DNA of 64,000 nucleotides, taken from positions 1,674,001-1,738,000 of the forward strand of contig NZ_CP108938.1 in the NCBI RefSeq assembly GCF_036347135.1. Reading direction: 5' to 3'. A program made the position numbers and the translations under genes. The DNA comes from Streptomyces sp. NBC_00775. GTDB lineage: Bacteria > Actinomycetota > Actinomycetes > Streptomycetales > Streptomycetaceae. The notes beneath the pieces were generated by a model. That model was not told the DNA's origin, did no database searches, and saw only the letters and a list, made by a program, of their open reading frames with translations. Of this stretch, positions 33,761-41,824 are shown one piece after another; positions within the stretch are counted from its first letter, which is position 1, and the number at the start of each line of letters is the position of its first letter.

Positions 33761-34293
33761 GCGGGCTCCGCGTCCGTGAGATGACCCTGGACGACTGCCG
33801 GCGCGTGGCCGAGATCCGCGTCCGCGGCTGGCAGAGCGCGTACAAGGGGCTGATACCGCAGCCGTACCTCGACGCGCTCAGCGTGGACGAGGACGAGACA
33901 CGGCGACGCGCGCGCTTCGAGCAGGGCGACGGCGACGTGGTGAACCTGGTCGCAGAGCTGGAGTGCGAGGTGGTCGGCTGGGCCTGCCACGGGCCGTACC
34001 GGGACGGCGAAGTCCGCGCCGAGGAAGTCGAGTTGTACGCGATCTATGTGTGTCCCGACCGGGTCGGAGAGGGCGTGGGGCGCGCGCTGCTGCGCGAGTC
34101 GGCCGCCCGGTGTGCGGCGGCCGGGCACGGGCGGATGCTGCTGTGGGTGCTCAAGGAGAACACCCCGGCCCGCCGCTTCTACGAGCGGGCCGGTTTCGGT
34201 CCCGACGGCGCCGAAGAGCCCTTCGAGGTGGACGGGGTCGCGGTGCCCGAGGTGCGGTACGTGCGCGCGCTCACCGGCGTGGGCATCGACTGA
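33757..34293 (+). CDS. GNAT family N-acetyltransferase
   Basis: This 178-residue protein starts at GTG 33757, overlapping the RidA stop. LRVREMTLDDCRRVAEIRVRGWQSAYKGLIP opens a classic GNAT domain. AIYVCPDRVGEGVGRALLRESAARC contains the acetyl-CoA R/Q-x-x-G-x-G/A loop (RVGEGVG), and LWVLKENTPARRFYERAGFGPDG is motif B. The N-terminal AEIRVRGWQSAYKGLIP is frequent in small-molecule or resistance acetyltransferases. Substrate unknown. It forms a coupled pair with RidA and converges with the HEAT-repeat gene after 20 bases. Confidence 0.9.
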   Translation: MSGLRVREMTLDDCRRVAEIRVRGWQSAYKGLIPQPYLDALSVDEDETRRRARFEQGDGDVVNLVAELECEVVGWACHGPYRDGEVRAEEVELYAIYVCPDRVGEGVGRALLRESAARCAAAGHGRMLLWVLKENTPARRFYERAGFGPDGAEEPFEVDGVAVPEVRYVRALTGVGID

Positions 34294-34313
34294 CCCGCGC
34301 CGTCGCCCTGCTT

Positions 34314-34886
34314 CTACTCCTTGGGCAGCCGCGCCAGCGCACGCACGGCCGCCTCCGCCAGTGCCGGATGCGCCAGCGCCTCGTTCAGGACCGGTCTCGC
34401 GCGTGCGTCCCCCAGGGCGCCCAGTCCCTCGACGCACGCGAGCGCGACCCTGCGGTACGGGTCGTACGGGCGCAGCCTGCGCTCCAAGGTGGTGATCAGC
34501 GCGGGCACGGCCTCGGGGGCGCGCAGCTCGACCAGGAGCCGTACCGGGTGGAGCGCGTAGGCGACGCGCAGCTCGTTGGTGGCGAGCGCGGCCGCCGCGC
34601 GGGCCGTACGGGGGTCGCCGAGCCGGGCCAGGGCGTAGGCGGCGGACGCGCAGCGCTGCGGGTCGCGGTGGTTGAGCAGCAGGACGAGCGCCTCGAAGGC
34701 CCGCCGGTCGCCGGCGACCCCGAGCCGGAAGGCGACCAACTCCCGCGCCCACAACGGCTGTCCGGGCTCCGTCAGCGCGGCCGCGAGCTCGTCGGGGTCC
34801 TCGGCCGCCACCAGCCGCTCGTAGACCGCCGAGCCCCCGGACTCGCTCCGTACACGCTCCGTGAGTGATCGCAACGCTTCGTCCAT
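34314..34886 (-). CDS. HEAT-repeat protein
   Basis: This 190-residue all-helical protein contains about four tandem HEAT-like pairs, for example RRAFEALVLLLNHRDPQRCASAAYALARLGDPRTARAAAALA and LVELRAPEAVPALITTLERRLRPYDPYRRVALACVEGLGALGDARARPVLNEAL. There is no signal or membrane segment. Such proteins are scaffolds for protein-protein contact; no catalytic residues are expected. It converges with the GNAT gene and diverges from the 3-hydroxyacyl-CoA dehydrogenase gene across a 371-base region. No role can be inferred from context. Confidence 0.82.
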   Translation of the reverse strand: MDEALRSLTERVRSESGGSAVYERLVAAEDPDELAAALTEPGQPLWARELVAFRLGVAGDRRAFEALVLLLNHRDPQRCASAAYALARLGDPRTARAAAALATNELRVAYALHPVRLLVELRAPEAVPALITTLERRLRPYDPYRRVALACVEGLGALGDARARPVLNEALAHPALAEAAVRALARLPKE

Positions 34887-35257
34887 GGCGGCGAGCCTAG
34901 AGAAACCTGTGAGGCGCCGGGACGTACATCACAAACTCAGGGGCTGGCGCGCTCGTTACTGGCGGGTTAAGCTCAGACGAGCGAGTTACCCACTCGCCTC
35001 TTACTTGCGGTGGCCTGGTGACGCAGTCGCCGCGAGAGCAGTCGGTTCGGTACTTCAGGTACCTGCGTACGACACGGCTCCGGGACAGGGCCGGTCGGCA
35101 TCACCGTTCCACGCGGCGTCCGTTCTGCGGCGCCCTCGGACGGCACCGGGCGTGTGCGCTCGTCAGCCCGGCAACACCCGCATCCTCCGCACTGTGTGCG
35201 CCCATTGGCGTACCCGGGTGCGCTCCTCAGTCGTCACCCTCTCTCTGGAGTCCCGCG
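34887..35257. other. 371-base divergent regulatory region before the dehydrogenase gene
   Basis: No convincing gene is present; the plus-strand frame that runs in from 35018 has weak coding character before ATG 35258. The left third holds TTAC/GTAA-rich elements: TTACTGGCGGGTTAA (34956-34970) and the inverted repeat GCGAG-TTACCCA-CTCGC (34981-34997). These make it a likely operator region for a TetR-type regulator. GGAG sits 8 bases before the dehydrogenase start. The long gap suggests a leader of more than 150 bases. Confidence 0.55.
34981..34997. promoter_or_regulatory. 17-bp inverted repeat, candidate operator
   Basis: GCGAG and CTCGC flank TTACCCA. It is next to TTACTGGCGGGTTAA (34956-34970), which resembles the half-sites of the palindrome at 18318-18349. 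Its position fits control of the 3-hydroxybutyryl-CoA dehydrogenase gene, perhaps by the TetR protein encoded at 37200. Confidence 0.4.
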
Positions 35258-37063
35258 ATGGCCACTCCCCTTTCCGACACCCCTCTGTCCCCGCTCAAGA
35301 CCGTCGCCGTCGTCGGCCTCGGCACGATGGGCACCGGCATCGCCGAGGTCCTCGCCCGGGCCGGCCGCGAAGTGATCGGCATCGACATCAGCGAGGCCGC
35401 GGCCGCCCAGGCCGTCACGGCGCTCGAAGCCTCCACCGCCCGGGGTGTGCAGCGCGGGCGGTGCACCGAGCAGGAGCGCGCCGACGTCCTCGCCCGCTTC
35501 CGCACGTTCACCGATCTGCAGGCCGCGGCCGACGCCGACCTGGTCATCGAGGTGACCCCGGAGTCGTACGACATCAAGCAGCAGGTCTTCCGGGCGCTCG
35601 ACACCATCGTGCGCCCCGAGACGATCCTCGCGACCGGCACCAACGCCCTGTCCGTGACGCGCCTCGCCGCCGACTCGGCCCACCCCGAGCGCGTGCTCGG
35701 CCTGCACTTCTTCAACCCGGCCCCGGCCATGAAGCTGGTCGAGGTCGTCTCGTCGGTGCTGACCGCGCCGAGGGCCGTCGCCGCCGTCACGGACCTGGCG
35801 CTGGAGCTCGGCAAGGAGCCCGTCGCGGTCGGCGACCGCCCCGGATTCGTCGCCGACGGGCTGTTGTTCGGCTACCTCAACCAGGCCGCCGCGATGTACG
35901 AGGCGAAGTACGCCTCCCGTGAGGACATCGACGCCGCCATGAAGCTCGGCTGCGGACTGCCGATGGGCCCGCTGGCGCTGCTCGACCTGATCGGCGTCGA
36001 CACCGCGCGTACGGTCCTGGAGGCCATGTACGCCGAGTCTCACGACCGGCTGCACGCTCCCGCGCCCATCCTCAAGCAGCTCAGCGAGGCGGGCCTGACC
36101 GGCCGGAAGTCGGGGCGCGGCTTCTACTCGTACGAGGCTCCCGGCAGCGCCGCCGTCGTGCGGGACGCGCTGACGCCGCTGGAGGGCGCCGCACTCGTCG
36201 AGGGCCGCACGATCCGCTCGGTCGGCGTCGCGGGCTCCGGCACGATGGCGTCCGGTATCGCCGAGGTCTTCGCGAAGGCGGGTTACGAGGTCGTCCTCGC
36301 CGCCCGCAGCGAGGAGAAGGCGCAGGCCGCCAAGGCCCGTATCGGCAAGTCGCTTTCGCGCTCCGTCGACAAGGGCCGGATGACGGCCGAGGCGGCGGCG
36401 CAGACGCTGGAGCGGATCACCCCGGCGGGCTCGTACGACGCCTTCGCCGACGTCGATCTGGCGCTGGAGGCGGTCGCCGAGGACCTGGAGATCAAGCAGC
36501 AGCTGTTCGCCACGTTCGACAAGGTCTGCAAGCCCGGCGCGATCCTGGCCACCACCACCTCCTCGCTGCCCGTCGTCGCCTGCGCCCGCGCCACCTCGCG
36601 CCCGCAGGACGTGATCGGCATGCACTTCTTCAACCCGGCGCCGGCGATGAAGCTCGTCGAGGTCGTGCGGACCGTGCTGACCGAGGACGACGTGCACGCC
36701 ACCGTGCGCGAGGTCTGCGCGAAGATCCGCAAGCACCCGGTGGACTGCGGCGACCGGGCCGGCTTCATCGTGAACGCGCTGCTGTTCCCGTACCTGAACA
36801 ACGCGATCAAGATGGTGCAGGAGCACTACGCGTCGCTGGACGACATCGACGCGGCGATGAAGCTGGGCGGCGGGTACCCGATGGGCCCGTTCGAGCTCCT
36901 GGACGTGGTCGGGCTCGACGTCTCGCTGGCCATCGAGAAGGTTCTGCACCGCGAGTTCCGCGACCCGGGCCTGGCCCCGGCGCCGCTCCTGGAGCACCTG
37001 GTGGCCGCGGGCTGCCTCGGCCGCAAGACGGGCCGCGGCTTCCGCGAATATGCCCGGCGCTGA
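35258..37063 (+). CDS. Tandem-duplicated 3-hydroxybutyryl-CoA (3-hydroxyacyl-CoA) dehydrogenase
   Basis: This 601-residue protein starts at ATG 35258. It is two complete 3HCDH units in one chain, about 14-300 and 318-601. Each has a Rossmann glycine motif (VVGLGTMGTGIAEVLARAG; VAGSGTMASGIAEVFAKAG), the HFFNPAPAMKLVEVV motif with the catalytic His, and a GFVADGLLFGYLNQA / GFIVNALLFPYLNNA helix. A single copy (about 285 residues) suffices in most bacteria. It oxidises or reduces (S)-3-hydroxyacyl-CoA with NAD(P). In this cluster it should supply the acetoacetyl-CoA to 3-hydroxybutyryl-CoA step that leads to crotonyl-CoA, the substrate of Ccr. Confidence 0.92.
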   Translation: MATPLSDTPLSPLKTVAVVGLGTMGTGIAEVLARAGREVIGIDISEAAAAQAVTALEASTARGVQRGRCTEQERADVLARFRTFTDLQAAADADLVIEVTPESYDIKQQVFRALDTIVRPETILATGTNALSVTRLAADSAHPERVLGLHFFNPAPAMKLVEVVSSVLTAPRAVAAVTDLALELGKEPVAVGDRPGFVADGLLFGYLNQAAAMYEAKYASREDIDAAMKLGCGLPMGPLALLDLIGVDTARTVLEAMYAESHDRLHAPAPILKQLSEAGLTGRKSGRGFYSYEAPGSAAVVRDALTPLEGAALVEGRTIRSVGVAGSGTMASGIAEVFAKAGYEVVLAARSEEKAQAAKARIGKSLSRSVDKGRMTAEAAAQTLERITPAGSYDAFADVDLALEAVAEDLEIKQQLFATFDKVCKPGAILATTTSSLPVVACARATSRPQDVIGMHFFNPAPAMKLVEVVRTVLTEDDVHATVREVCAKIRKHPVDCGDRAGFIVNALLFPYLNNAIKMVQEHYASLDDIDAAMKLGGGYPMGPFELLDVVGLDVSLAIEKVLHREFRDPGLAPAPLLEHLVAAGCLGRKTGRGFREYARR

Positions 37064-37126
37064 GCGTCCGGGCGACCGGCTGCGAGACAGCGCCGACTGG
37101 GGCGGACTGCTCGGCTCGACCGGAAA

Positions 37127-37151
37127 CCCCCCGCCCGTGGAGGGCGGGGGG
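37127..37151 (+). terminator. GC-rich hairpin after the dehydrogenase gene
   Basis: Ten-base perfect arms CCCCCCGCCC (37127-37136) and GGGCGGGGGG (37142-37151) enclose GTGGA. It lies 63 bases after the dehydrogenase stop and before the TetR gene. No T-run follows, so it may attenuate rather than stop transcription. Confidence 0.55.
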
Positions 37152-37199
37152 ATCCCCGGACATGCGCGCTCTCCTGCACACATGCAGTACGTTCGGGTC

Positions 37200-38012
37200 A
37201 TGTCCCAGCCCGCCAAGTCCTCACGTACACCAGCTACGCCCGACGCGCCGGAAAGTGCCGCGGGTAGTCGCGCGGCCGCGCAACGGCTCAAGATGCGCCG
37301 GGAGCTGGCGGCCGCGGCCATGGAGCTGTTCGCGACCAAGGGGTACGAGGCGACCACCGTCGACGAGATCGCGGCCCAGGCCGGGGTTGCCCGTCGTACC
37401 TTCTTCCGCCACTTCCGCTCCAAGGAAGAGGCGATCTTCCCCGACCACGACGACACCCTGATCCGGGCCGAGGCGGTGCTCAACGCGGCGCCGCCGCACG
37501 AGCACCCGCTCGACACGGTGTGCCGTGGCATCAAGGAAGTCATGAGGATGTACGCGGCCCGGCCCGAGATCTCCGTCTCGCGCTACAAACTGACGCGCGA
37601 GGTGCCAACCCTGCGGGAGGCCGAGATCGCCTCGGTGGCCCGCTACGAGCGGCTCTTCACCCGCTACCTCCTGGGCCACTTCGACGAGCACGCGCACGAC
37701 GACGACGCCAACGACGATCCGCTGCTCGCGGAGGTCGCCGCGTCGGCCGTGGTCACGGCGCACAACCACGTGCTGCGCCGCTGGCTGCGGGCCGGGGGGC
37801 AGGGCGATGTCGAGACCCAGCTGGACCACGCCTTCGCGATCGTGCAGAAGACGTTCGGGACCGGGATCGGTGCGGGACGGGAGACCCCGCCCCGGTCGGC
37901 GTCGGCCTCCTCCTTCACGGAGGGGGACGTGCTGGTGACCGTGGCCCGGGTCGATGCCCCGCTGGATCAGGTGATGCGCACCATCGAGCAGGCGCTCAGG
38001 GAACGGTCGTAG
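37200..38012 (+). CDS. TetR family transcriptional regulator
   Basis: This 270-residue protein starts at ATG 37200; 50 more upstream codons are open but would include the hairpin at 37127. The DNA-binding domain (about 30-80) is RRELAAAAMELFATKGYEATTVDEIAAQAGVARRTFFRHFRSKEEAIF, a textbook TetR HTH. The C-terminal ligand domain is longer than average and ends in a segment (GDVLVTVARVDAPLDQVMRTIEQAL) after a Ser/Pro-rich linker. It lies between the dehydrogenase and ccr, so an acyl-CoA-sensing regulator of the ethylmalonyl-CoA genes is the simplest reading. Candidate operators occur at 34956-34997 and before ccr. Confidence 0.9.
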   Translation: MSQPAKSSRTPATPDAPESAAGSRAAAQRLKMRRELAAAAMELFATKGYEATTVDEIAAQAGVARRTFFRHFRSKEEAIFPDHDDTLIRAEAVLNAAPPHEHPLDTVCRGIKEVMRMYAARPEISVSRYKLTREVPTLREAEIASVARYERLFTRYLLGHFDEHAHDDDANDDPLLAEVAASAVVTAHNHVLRRWLRAGGQGDVETQLDHAFAIVQKTFGTGIGAGRETPPRSASASSFTEGDVLVTVARVDAPLDQVMRTIEQALRERS

Positions 38013-38031
38013 CGACTTCTCTCACAGAACC

Positions 38032-38048
38032 GCGGCTCCGCCGCTTTT
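38032..38048 (+). terminator. Small hairpin with T-run after the TetR gene
   Basis: GCGGC (38032-38036) and GCCGC (38040-38044) enclose TCC and are followed by TTTT. It is 20 bases after the TetR stop. Confidence 0.5.
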
Positions 38049-38056
38049 CCTCAATC

Positions 38057-38093
38057 GCCGGACGGGCTCATTTTGAGCACGTCCGGCCTTTTT
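38057..38093 (+). terminator. Strong intrinsic terminator before the ccr promoter
   Basis: GCCGGACG (38057-38064) pairs with CGTCCGGC (38080-38087), and inside it GCTC pairs with GAGC around ATTTT. CTTTTT follows directly. This is a standard Streptomyces-style terminator and isolates ccr from the TetR transcript. Confidence 0.75.
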
Positions 38094-38106
38094 GCGCCCC
38101 GCATTC

Positions 38107-38143
38107 GATCGATCATCGCGCACTCTGATCGATCATCGCTCAC
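38107..38143. repeat. Two 17-bp direct repeats upstream of ccr
   Basis: GATCGATCATCGCGCAC (38107-38123) and GATCGATCATCGCTCAC (38127-38143) differ at one base and have a 20-base period. They lie about 50-85 bases upstream of the -35 element, where an activator or repressor could bind as two units. Confidence 0.65.
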
Positions 38144-38178
38144 GTGTTACGTAAAGATTTCACCTGAGCGCAACTTCT

Positions 38179-38220
38179 GGCACTCCGTGCCTTGCGAGGT
38201 GACACGCCGTGCCATACGTT
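38179..38220 (+). promoter_or_regulatory. ccr promoter with an overlapping dyad
   Basis: TTGCGA (38192-38197) and TACGTT (38215-38220) are 17 bases apart and match housekeeping-sigma hexamers well. The dyad GGCAC-TCC-GTGCC (38179-38191) abuts the -35, and a related CGCCGTGCC lies in the spacer, so a regulator bound there would touch polymerase. The predicted start near 38227 leaves a leader of about 220 bases. Confidence 0.5.
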
Positions 38221-38448
38221 GAAGGAGTCCGGGCGGCCGGCGTGCAGAGACCTTTCGTACGCCGGCTGTCCCCGCAAACCACTGGTCTGCGCGCCCGGAC
38301 GCCTGCGTCACAGGCAACCTCCTGCGCCAACCAAGCGCTGCCACAGCACCACCTCCGCCGAACCGACGGCACACCCCTCACACCCAGCAGCAGCACCGAC
38401 GTAACCCTCAGCGTCTTCCCTCGGACGCTCATCGCCGGAGGCAACACC

Positions 38449-39786
38449 GTGAAGGAAATCCTGGACGCGATTCAGTCGCAGACGGCCACGTCTGCCGACT
38501 TCGCCGCTCTTCCGCTCCCCGAGTCGTACCGCGCGATCACCGTGCACAAGGACGAGACGGAGATGTTCGCCGGGCTCGCCACCCGAGACAAGGACCCCCG
38601 CAAGTCGATCCACCTGGACGACGTGCCGGTGCCGGAGCTCGGCCCGGGCGAGGCCCTGGTGGCCGTGATGGCCTCCTCCGTCAACTACAACTCGGTCTGG
38701 ACCTCGATCTTCGAGCCGATGGCGACGTTCGGCTTCCTGGAGCGCTACGGCAGGCTCAGCGAGCTCACCAAGCGCCACGACCTGCCGTACCACATCATCG
38801 GCTCCGACCTCGCGGGCGTCGTCCTGCGCACCGGCCCGGGCGTCAACGCCTGGAAGCCCGGTGACGAGGTCGTCGCGCACTGTCTGTCCGTCGAGCTGGA
38901 GTCCTCCGACGGCCACAACGACACCATGCTCGACCCCGAGCAGCGCATCTGGGGCTTCGAGACGAACTTCGGCGGTCTCGCCGAGATAGCCCTCGTCAAG
39001 TCCAACCAGCTGATGCCGAAGCCGGACCACCTGAGCTGGGAGGAAGCCGCCGCTCCGGGTCTGGTCAACTCCACCGCGTACCGGCAGCTGGTCTCCCGCA
39101 ACGGCGCCGGCATGAAGCAGGGCGACAACGTCCTCATCTGGGGCGCGAGCGGTGGACTCGGCTCGTACGCCACGCAGTTCGCGCTGGCCGGTGGCGCCAA
39201 CCCGATCTGTGTCGTCTCCAGCGAGCAGAAGGCGGACATCTGCCGGGCGATGGGCGCCGAGGCGATCATCGACCGCAACGCCGAGGGCTACAAGTTCTGG
39301 AAGGACGAGCACACCCAGGACCCGAAGGAGTGGAAGCGCTTCGGCAAGCGCATCCGTGAGCTGACCGGCGGCGAGGACGTGGACATCGTCTTCGAGCACC
39401 CGGGCCGCGAGACCTTCGGCGCCTCCGTGTACGTCACCCGCAAGGGCGGCACCATCGTCACCTGCGCCTCGACCTCGGGCTACAACCACGAGTACGACAA
39501 CCGCTACCTGTGGATGTCCCTGAAGAAGATCGTGGGCTCGCACTTCGCCAACTACCGTGAGGCCTGGGAGGCCAACCGGCTGGTCGCCAAGGGCAAGATC
39601 CACCCGACGCTCTCCAAGGTGTACTCCCTGGAGGAGACCGGGCAGGCCGCGTACGACGTGCACCGCAACCTCCACCAGGGCAAGGTCGGCGTCCTCGCGC
39701 TGGCGCCCCGCGAGGGCCTGGGCGTGCGCGACGAGGAGAAGCGCGCCCAGCACATCGACGCCATCAACCGCTTCCGGAACGTCTGA
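38449..39786 (+). CDS. ccr: Crotonyl-CoA carboxylase/reductase
   Basis: This 445-residue protein starts at GTG 38449 with GGAGG seven bases before. It is an MDR-superfamily enzyme: the N-terminal KEILDAIQSQ, VMASSVNYNSVWTSIFEP and WGFETNFGGLAEIALVKSNQL, cofactor motif LIWGASGGLGSYATQFALAGGANPICVVSSEQKA, and C-terminal FEHPGRETFGASVYVTRKGG are all typical of Ccr. The length matches (about 447). The enzyme converts crotonyl-CoA, CO2 and NADPH to (2S)-ethylmalonyl-CoA. It is the committed step of the ethylmalonyl-CoA pathway and a source of ethylmalonyl-CoA extender units for polyketides. The meaA gene follows after 10 bases, and four further pathway genes are contiguous. Confidence 0.96.
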   Translation: MKEILDAIQSQTATSADFAALPLPESYRAITVHKDETEMFAGLATRDKDPRKSIHLDDVPVPELGPGEALVAVMASSVNYNSVWTSIFEPMATFGFLERYGRLSELTKRHDLPYHIIGSDLAGVVLRTGPGVNAWKPGDEVVAHCLSVELESSDGHNDTMLDPEQRIWGFETNFGGLAEIALVKSNQLMPKPDHLSWEEAAAPGLVNSTAYRQLVSRNGAGMKQGDNVLIWGASGGLGSYATQFALAGGANPICVVSSEQKADICRAMGAEAIIDRNAEGYKFWKDEHTQDPKEWKRFGKRIRELTGGEDVDIVFEHPGRETFGASVYVTRKGGTIVTCASTSGYNHEYDNRYLWMSLKKIVGSHFANYREAWEANRLVAKGKIHPTLSKVYSLEETGQAAYDVHRNLHQGKVGVLALAPREGLGVRDEEKRAQHIDAINRFRNV

Positions 39787-39796
39787 GGTCCCGTAG

Positions 39797-41824
39797 ATGA
39801 CTGAGCGCCAGAAGGACCGGCCGTGGCTCATGCGCACGTACGCCGGTCACTCCACCGCAGAGGCGTCCAACGAGTTGTACCGGCGCAACCTCGCCAAGGG
39901 TCAGACCGGCCTGTCGGTCGCGTTCGACCTGCCGACGCAGACCGGCTACGACCCCGACCACATCCTCGCCCGCGGCGAGGTCGGCCGGGTCGGCGTGCCG
40001 GTGTCGCACCTCGGTGACATGCGCCGCCTGTTCCAGGACATCCCCCTGGAGCAGATGAACACCTCGATGACGATCAACGCCACCGCCATGTGGCTGCTGG
40101 CGCTCTATCAGGTCGTCGCCGAGGAGCAGGGTGCGGACATCACCAAGCTCCAGGGGACGACGCAGAACGACATCGTGAAGGAGTACCTGTCGCGGGGGAC
40201 GCATGTCTTCCCGCCGGGTCCCTCGCTCCGTCTGACGACGGACATGATCACGTACACGGTGAACCACATCCCCAAGTGGAACCCGATCAACATCTGCAGC
40301 TACCACCTGCAGGAGGCGGGAGCCACCCCGGTCCAGGAGGTCGCGTACGCGATGTCCACCGCGATCGCCGTCCTGGACGCGGTGTTCGCGTCCGGGCAGA
40401 TCGCCGAGGACCGCAAGGGTGAAGTCGTCGCCCGTATCTCCTTCTTCGTGAACGCGGGCGTCCGCTTCATCGAGGAGATGTGCAAGATGCGGGCGTTCGG
40501 GCGGATCTGGGACAAGATCACGCGCGAGCGGTACGGCATCGAGGACCCCAAGCAGCGACGCTTCCGGTACGGCGTCCAGGTCAACTCCCTCGGTCTGACC
40601 GAGGCGCAGCCGGAGAACAACATCCAGCGGATCGTCCTCGAGATGCTGGCCGTGACCCTCTCGAAGGACGCACGCGCGCGTGCCGTGCAACTTCCCGCCT
40701 GGAACGAGGCGCTGGGCCTGCCCCGGCCCTGGGACCAGCAGTGGTCGCTGCGCATGCAGCAGGTGCTCGCGTACGAGAGCGATCTGCTGGAGTACGCGGA
40801 CATCTTCGAGGGCTCGCACGTCATCGAGGCCAAGGTCGCGTCCCTGGTGGAGGAGTCGCTGGCCGAGATCGACCGCATCCAGGAGATGGGCGGCGCGATG
40901 GCCGCCGTCGAGTCGGGCTACCTGAAGTCGCAGCTCGTCTCCTCGCACGCCGAGCGCCGCGCCCGTATCGAGTCCGGGCAGGAGAAGATCGTCGGCGTCA
41001 ACATCTTCGAGTCGACCGAGCCGAACCCGCTCACGGCCGACCTGGACGCGGCGATCCAGACGGTCGACCCGGCGGTCGAGGCCCGTGTGATCTCGGCCCT
41101 CCAGCACTGGCGCGACACCCGCTACCAGCCGCCCTTCAACCACCCGCGCCCGTGCAAGGCGCTGGAGCGGCTGAAGGAGGCCGCCAAGGGCACCGACAAC
41201 CTCATGGAGGCCACCCTGGAGTGCGCCCGCGCCGGCGTCACGACCGGCGAGTGGTCCGGGGCGCTGCGCGAGGTGTTCGGCGAGTTCCGCGCCCCCACCG
41301 GCGTCTCGTCCGCGCCCGTCGCCGTCACCGCCGAGGAGGGCACCGCGCTCGCGCTGGTCCGCGGCAAGGTGGCGCGGACCGCGAAGGACCTCGGCGTCGG
41401 CAAGCTCCGCTTCCTGGTGGGCAAGCCGGGCCTGGACGGGCACTCCAACGGCGCCGAGCAGATCGCTGTGCGGGCCCGCGACGCCGGGTTCGAGGTGGTC
41501 TACCAGGGCATCCGGCTGACGCCCGAGGAGATCGTGGCCGCGGCCGTCGCCGAGGACGTGCACGGTGTCGGCCTGTCCATCCTGTCCGGCTCGCACGCCC
41601 AGTTGGTGCCGGACGTGCTGGACAGGCTGCGCGAGGCCGGCGCCGCCGACATTCCGGTGATCGCGGGCGGGATCATCCCGAACGCCGACGCCGAACAGCT
41701 GCGGGCCGCGGGAGTGGCCGCGGTCTTCACCCCGAAGGACTTCGACATCACCGGAATCATCGGCCGTATCGTCGACGAGATCCGGAAAGCGAACAAGCTC
41801 GACCCCCTGGAGGTCCCCGCATGA
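39797..41824 (+). CDS. meaA: Ethylmalonyl-CoA mutase / MeaA-like B12-dependent mutase
   Basis: This 675-residue protein starts at ATG 39797. The N-terminal TIM barrel begins LMRTYAGHSTAEASNELYRRNLAKGQTGLSVAFDLPTQ. The C-terminal cobalamin-binding domain has LRFLVGKPGLDGHSNGAEQIAVRARDAGFEVVYQG, with the base-off D-x-H-x-x-G motif. These are features of MeaA/Ecm, a single-chain methylmalonyl-CoA mutase relative that rearranges (2R)-ethylmalonyl-CoA to (2S)-methylsuccinyl-CoA. It sits between ccr (10-base gap) and the lyase, whose ATG overlaps its stop (ATGA). No epimerase gene is in the window; the required ethylmalonyl-CoA epimerase must be elsewhere. Confidence 0.95.
   Translation: MTERQKDRPWLMRTYAGHSTAEASNELYRRNLAKGQTGLSVAFDLPTQTGYDPDHILARGEVGRVGVPVSHLGDMRRLFQDIPLEQMNTSMTINATAMWLLALYQVVAEEQGADITKLQGTTQNDIVKEYLSRGTHVFPPGPSLRLTTDMITYTVNHIPKWNPINICSYHLQEAGATPVQEVAYAMSTAIAVLDAVFASGQIAEDRKGEVVARISFFVNAGVRFIEEMCKMRAFGRIWDKITRERYGIEDPKQRRFRYGVQVNSLGLTEAQPENNIQRIVLEMLAVTLSKDARARAVQLPAWNEALGLPRPWDQQWSLRMQQVLAYESDLLEYADIFEGSHVIEAKVASLVEESLAEIDRIQEMGGAMAAVESGYLKSQLVSSHAERRARIESGQEKIVGVNIFESTEPNPLTADLDAAIQTVDPAVEARVISALQHWRDTRYQPPFNHPRPCKALERLKEAAKGTDNLMEATLECARAGVTTGEWSGALREVFGEFRAPTGVSSAPVAVTAEEGTALALVRGKVARTAKDLGVGKLRFLVGKPGLDGHSNGAEQIAVRARDAGFEVVYQGIRLTPEEIVAAAVAEDVHGVGLSILSGSHAQLVPDVLDRLREAGAADIPVIAGGIIPNADAEQLRAAGVAAVFTPKDFDITGIIGRIVDEIRKANKLDPLEVPA

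Larger units (their letters stand above)
38013..38448. other. 436-base region with two terminators and the ccr promoter/leader
   Basis: In order it holds hairpin terminators (38032-38048 and 38057-38093), a 20-bp-period direct repeat (38107-38143), CACGTG and TTACGTAA palindromes (38141-38154), a dyad, and a good promoter (38192-38220). A leader of about 220 bases then runs to GTG 38449. The leader is open in the ccr frame from 38209 but shows no Shine-Dalgarno for an earlier start. A GGAGG lies seven bases before GTG 38449. Confidence 0.65.

Noticed and set aside
35234..37543. A minus-strand open frame of 769 codons
   Set aside because: It is antisense to the duplicated dehydrogenase; its own apparent repeats merely mirror that duplication.
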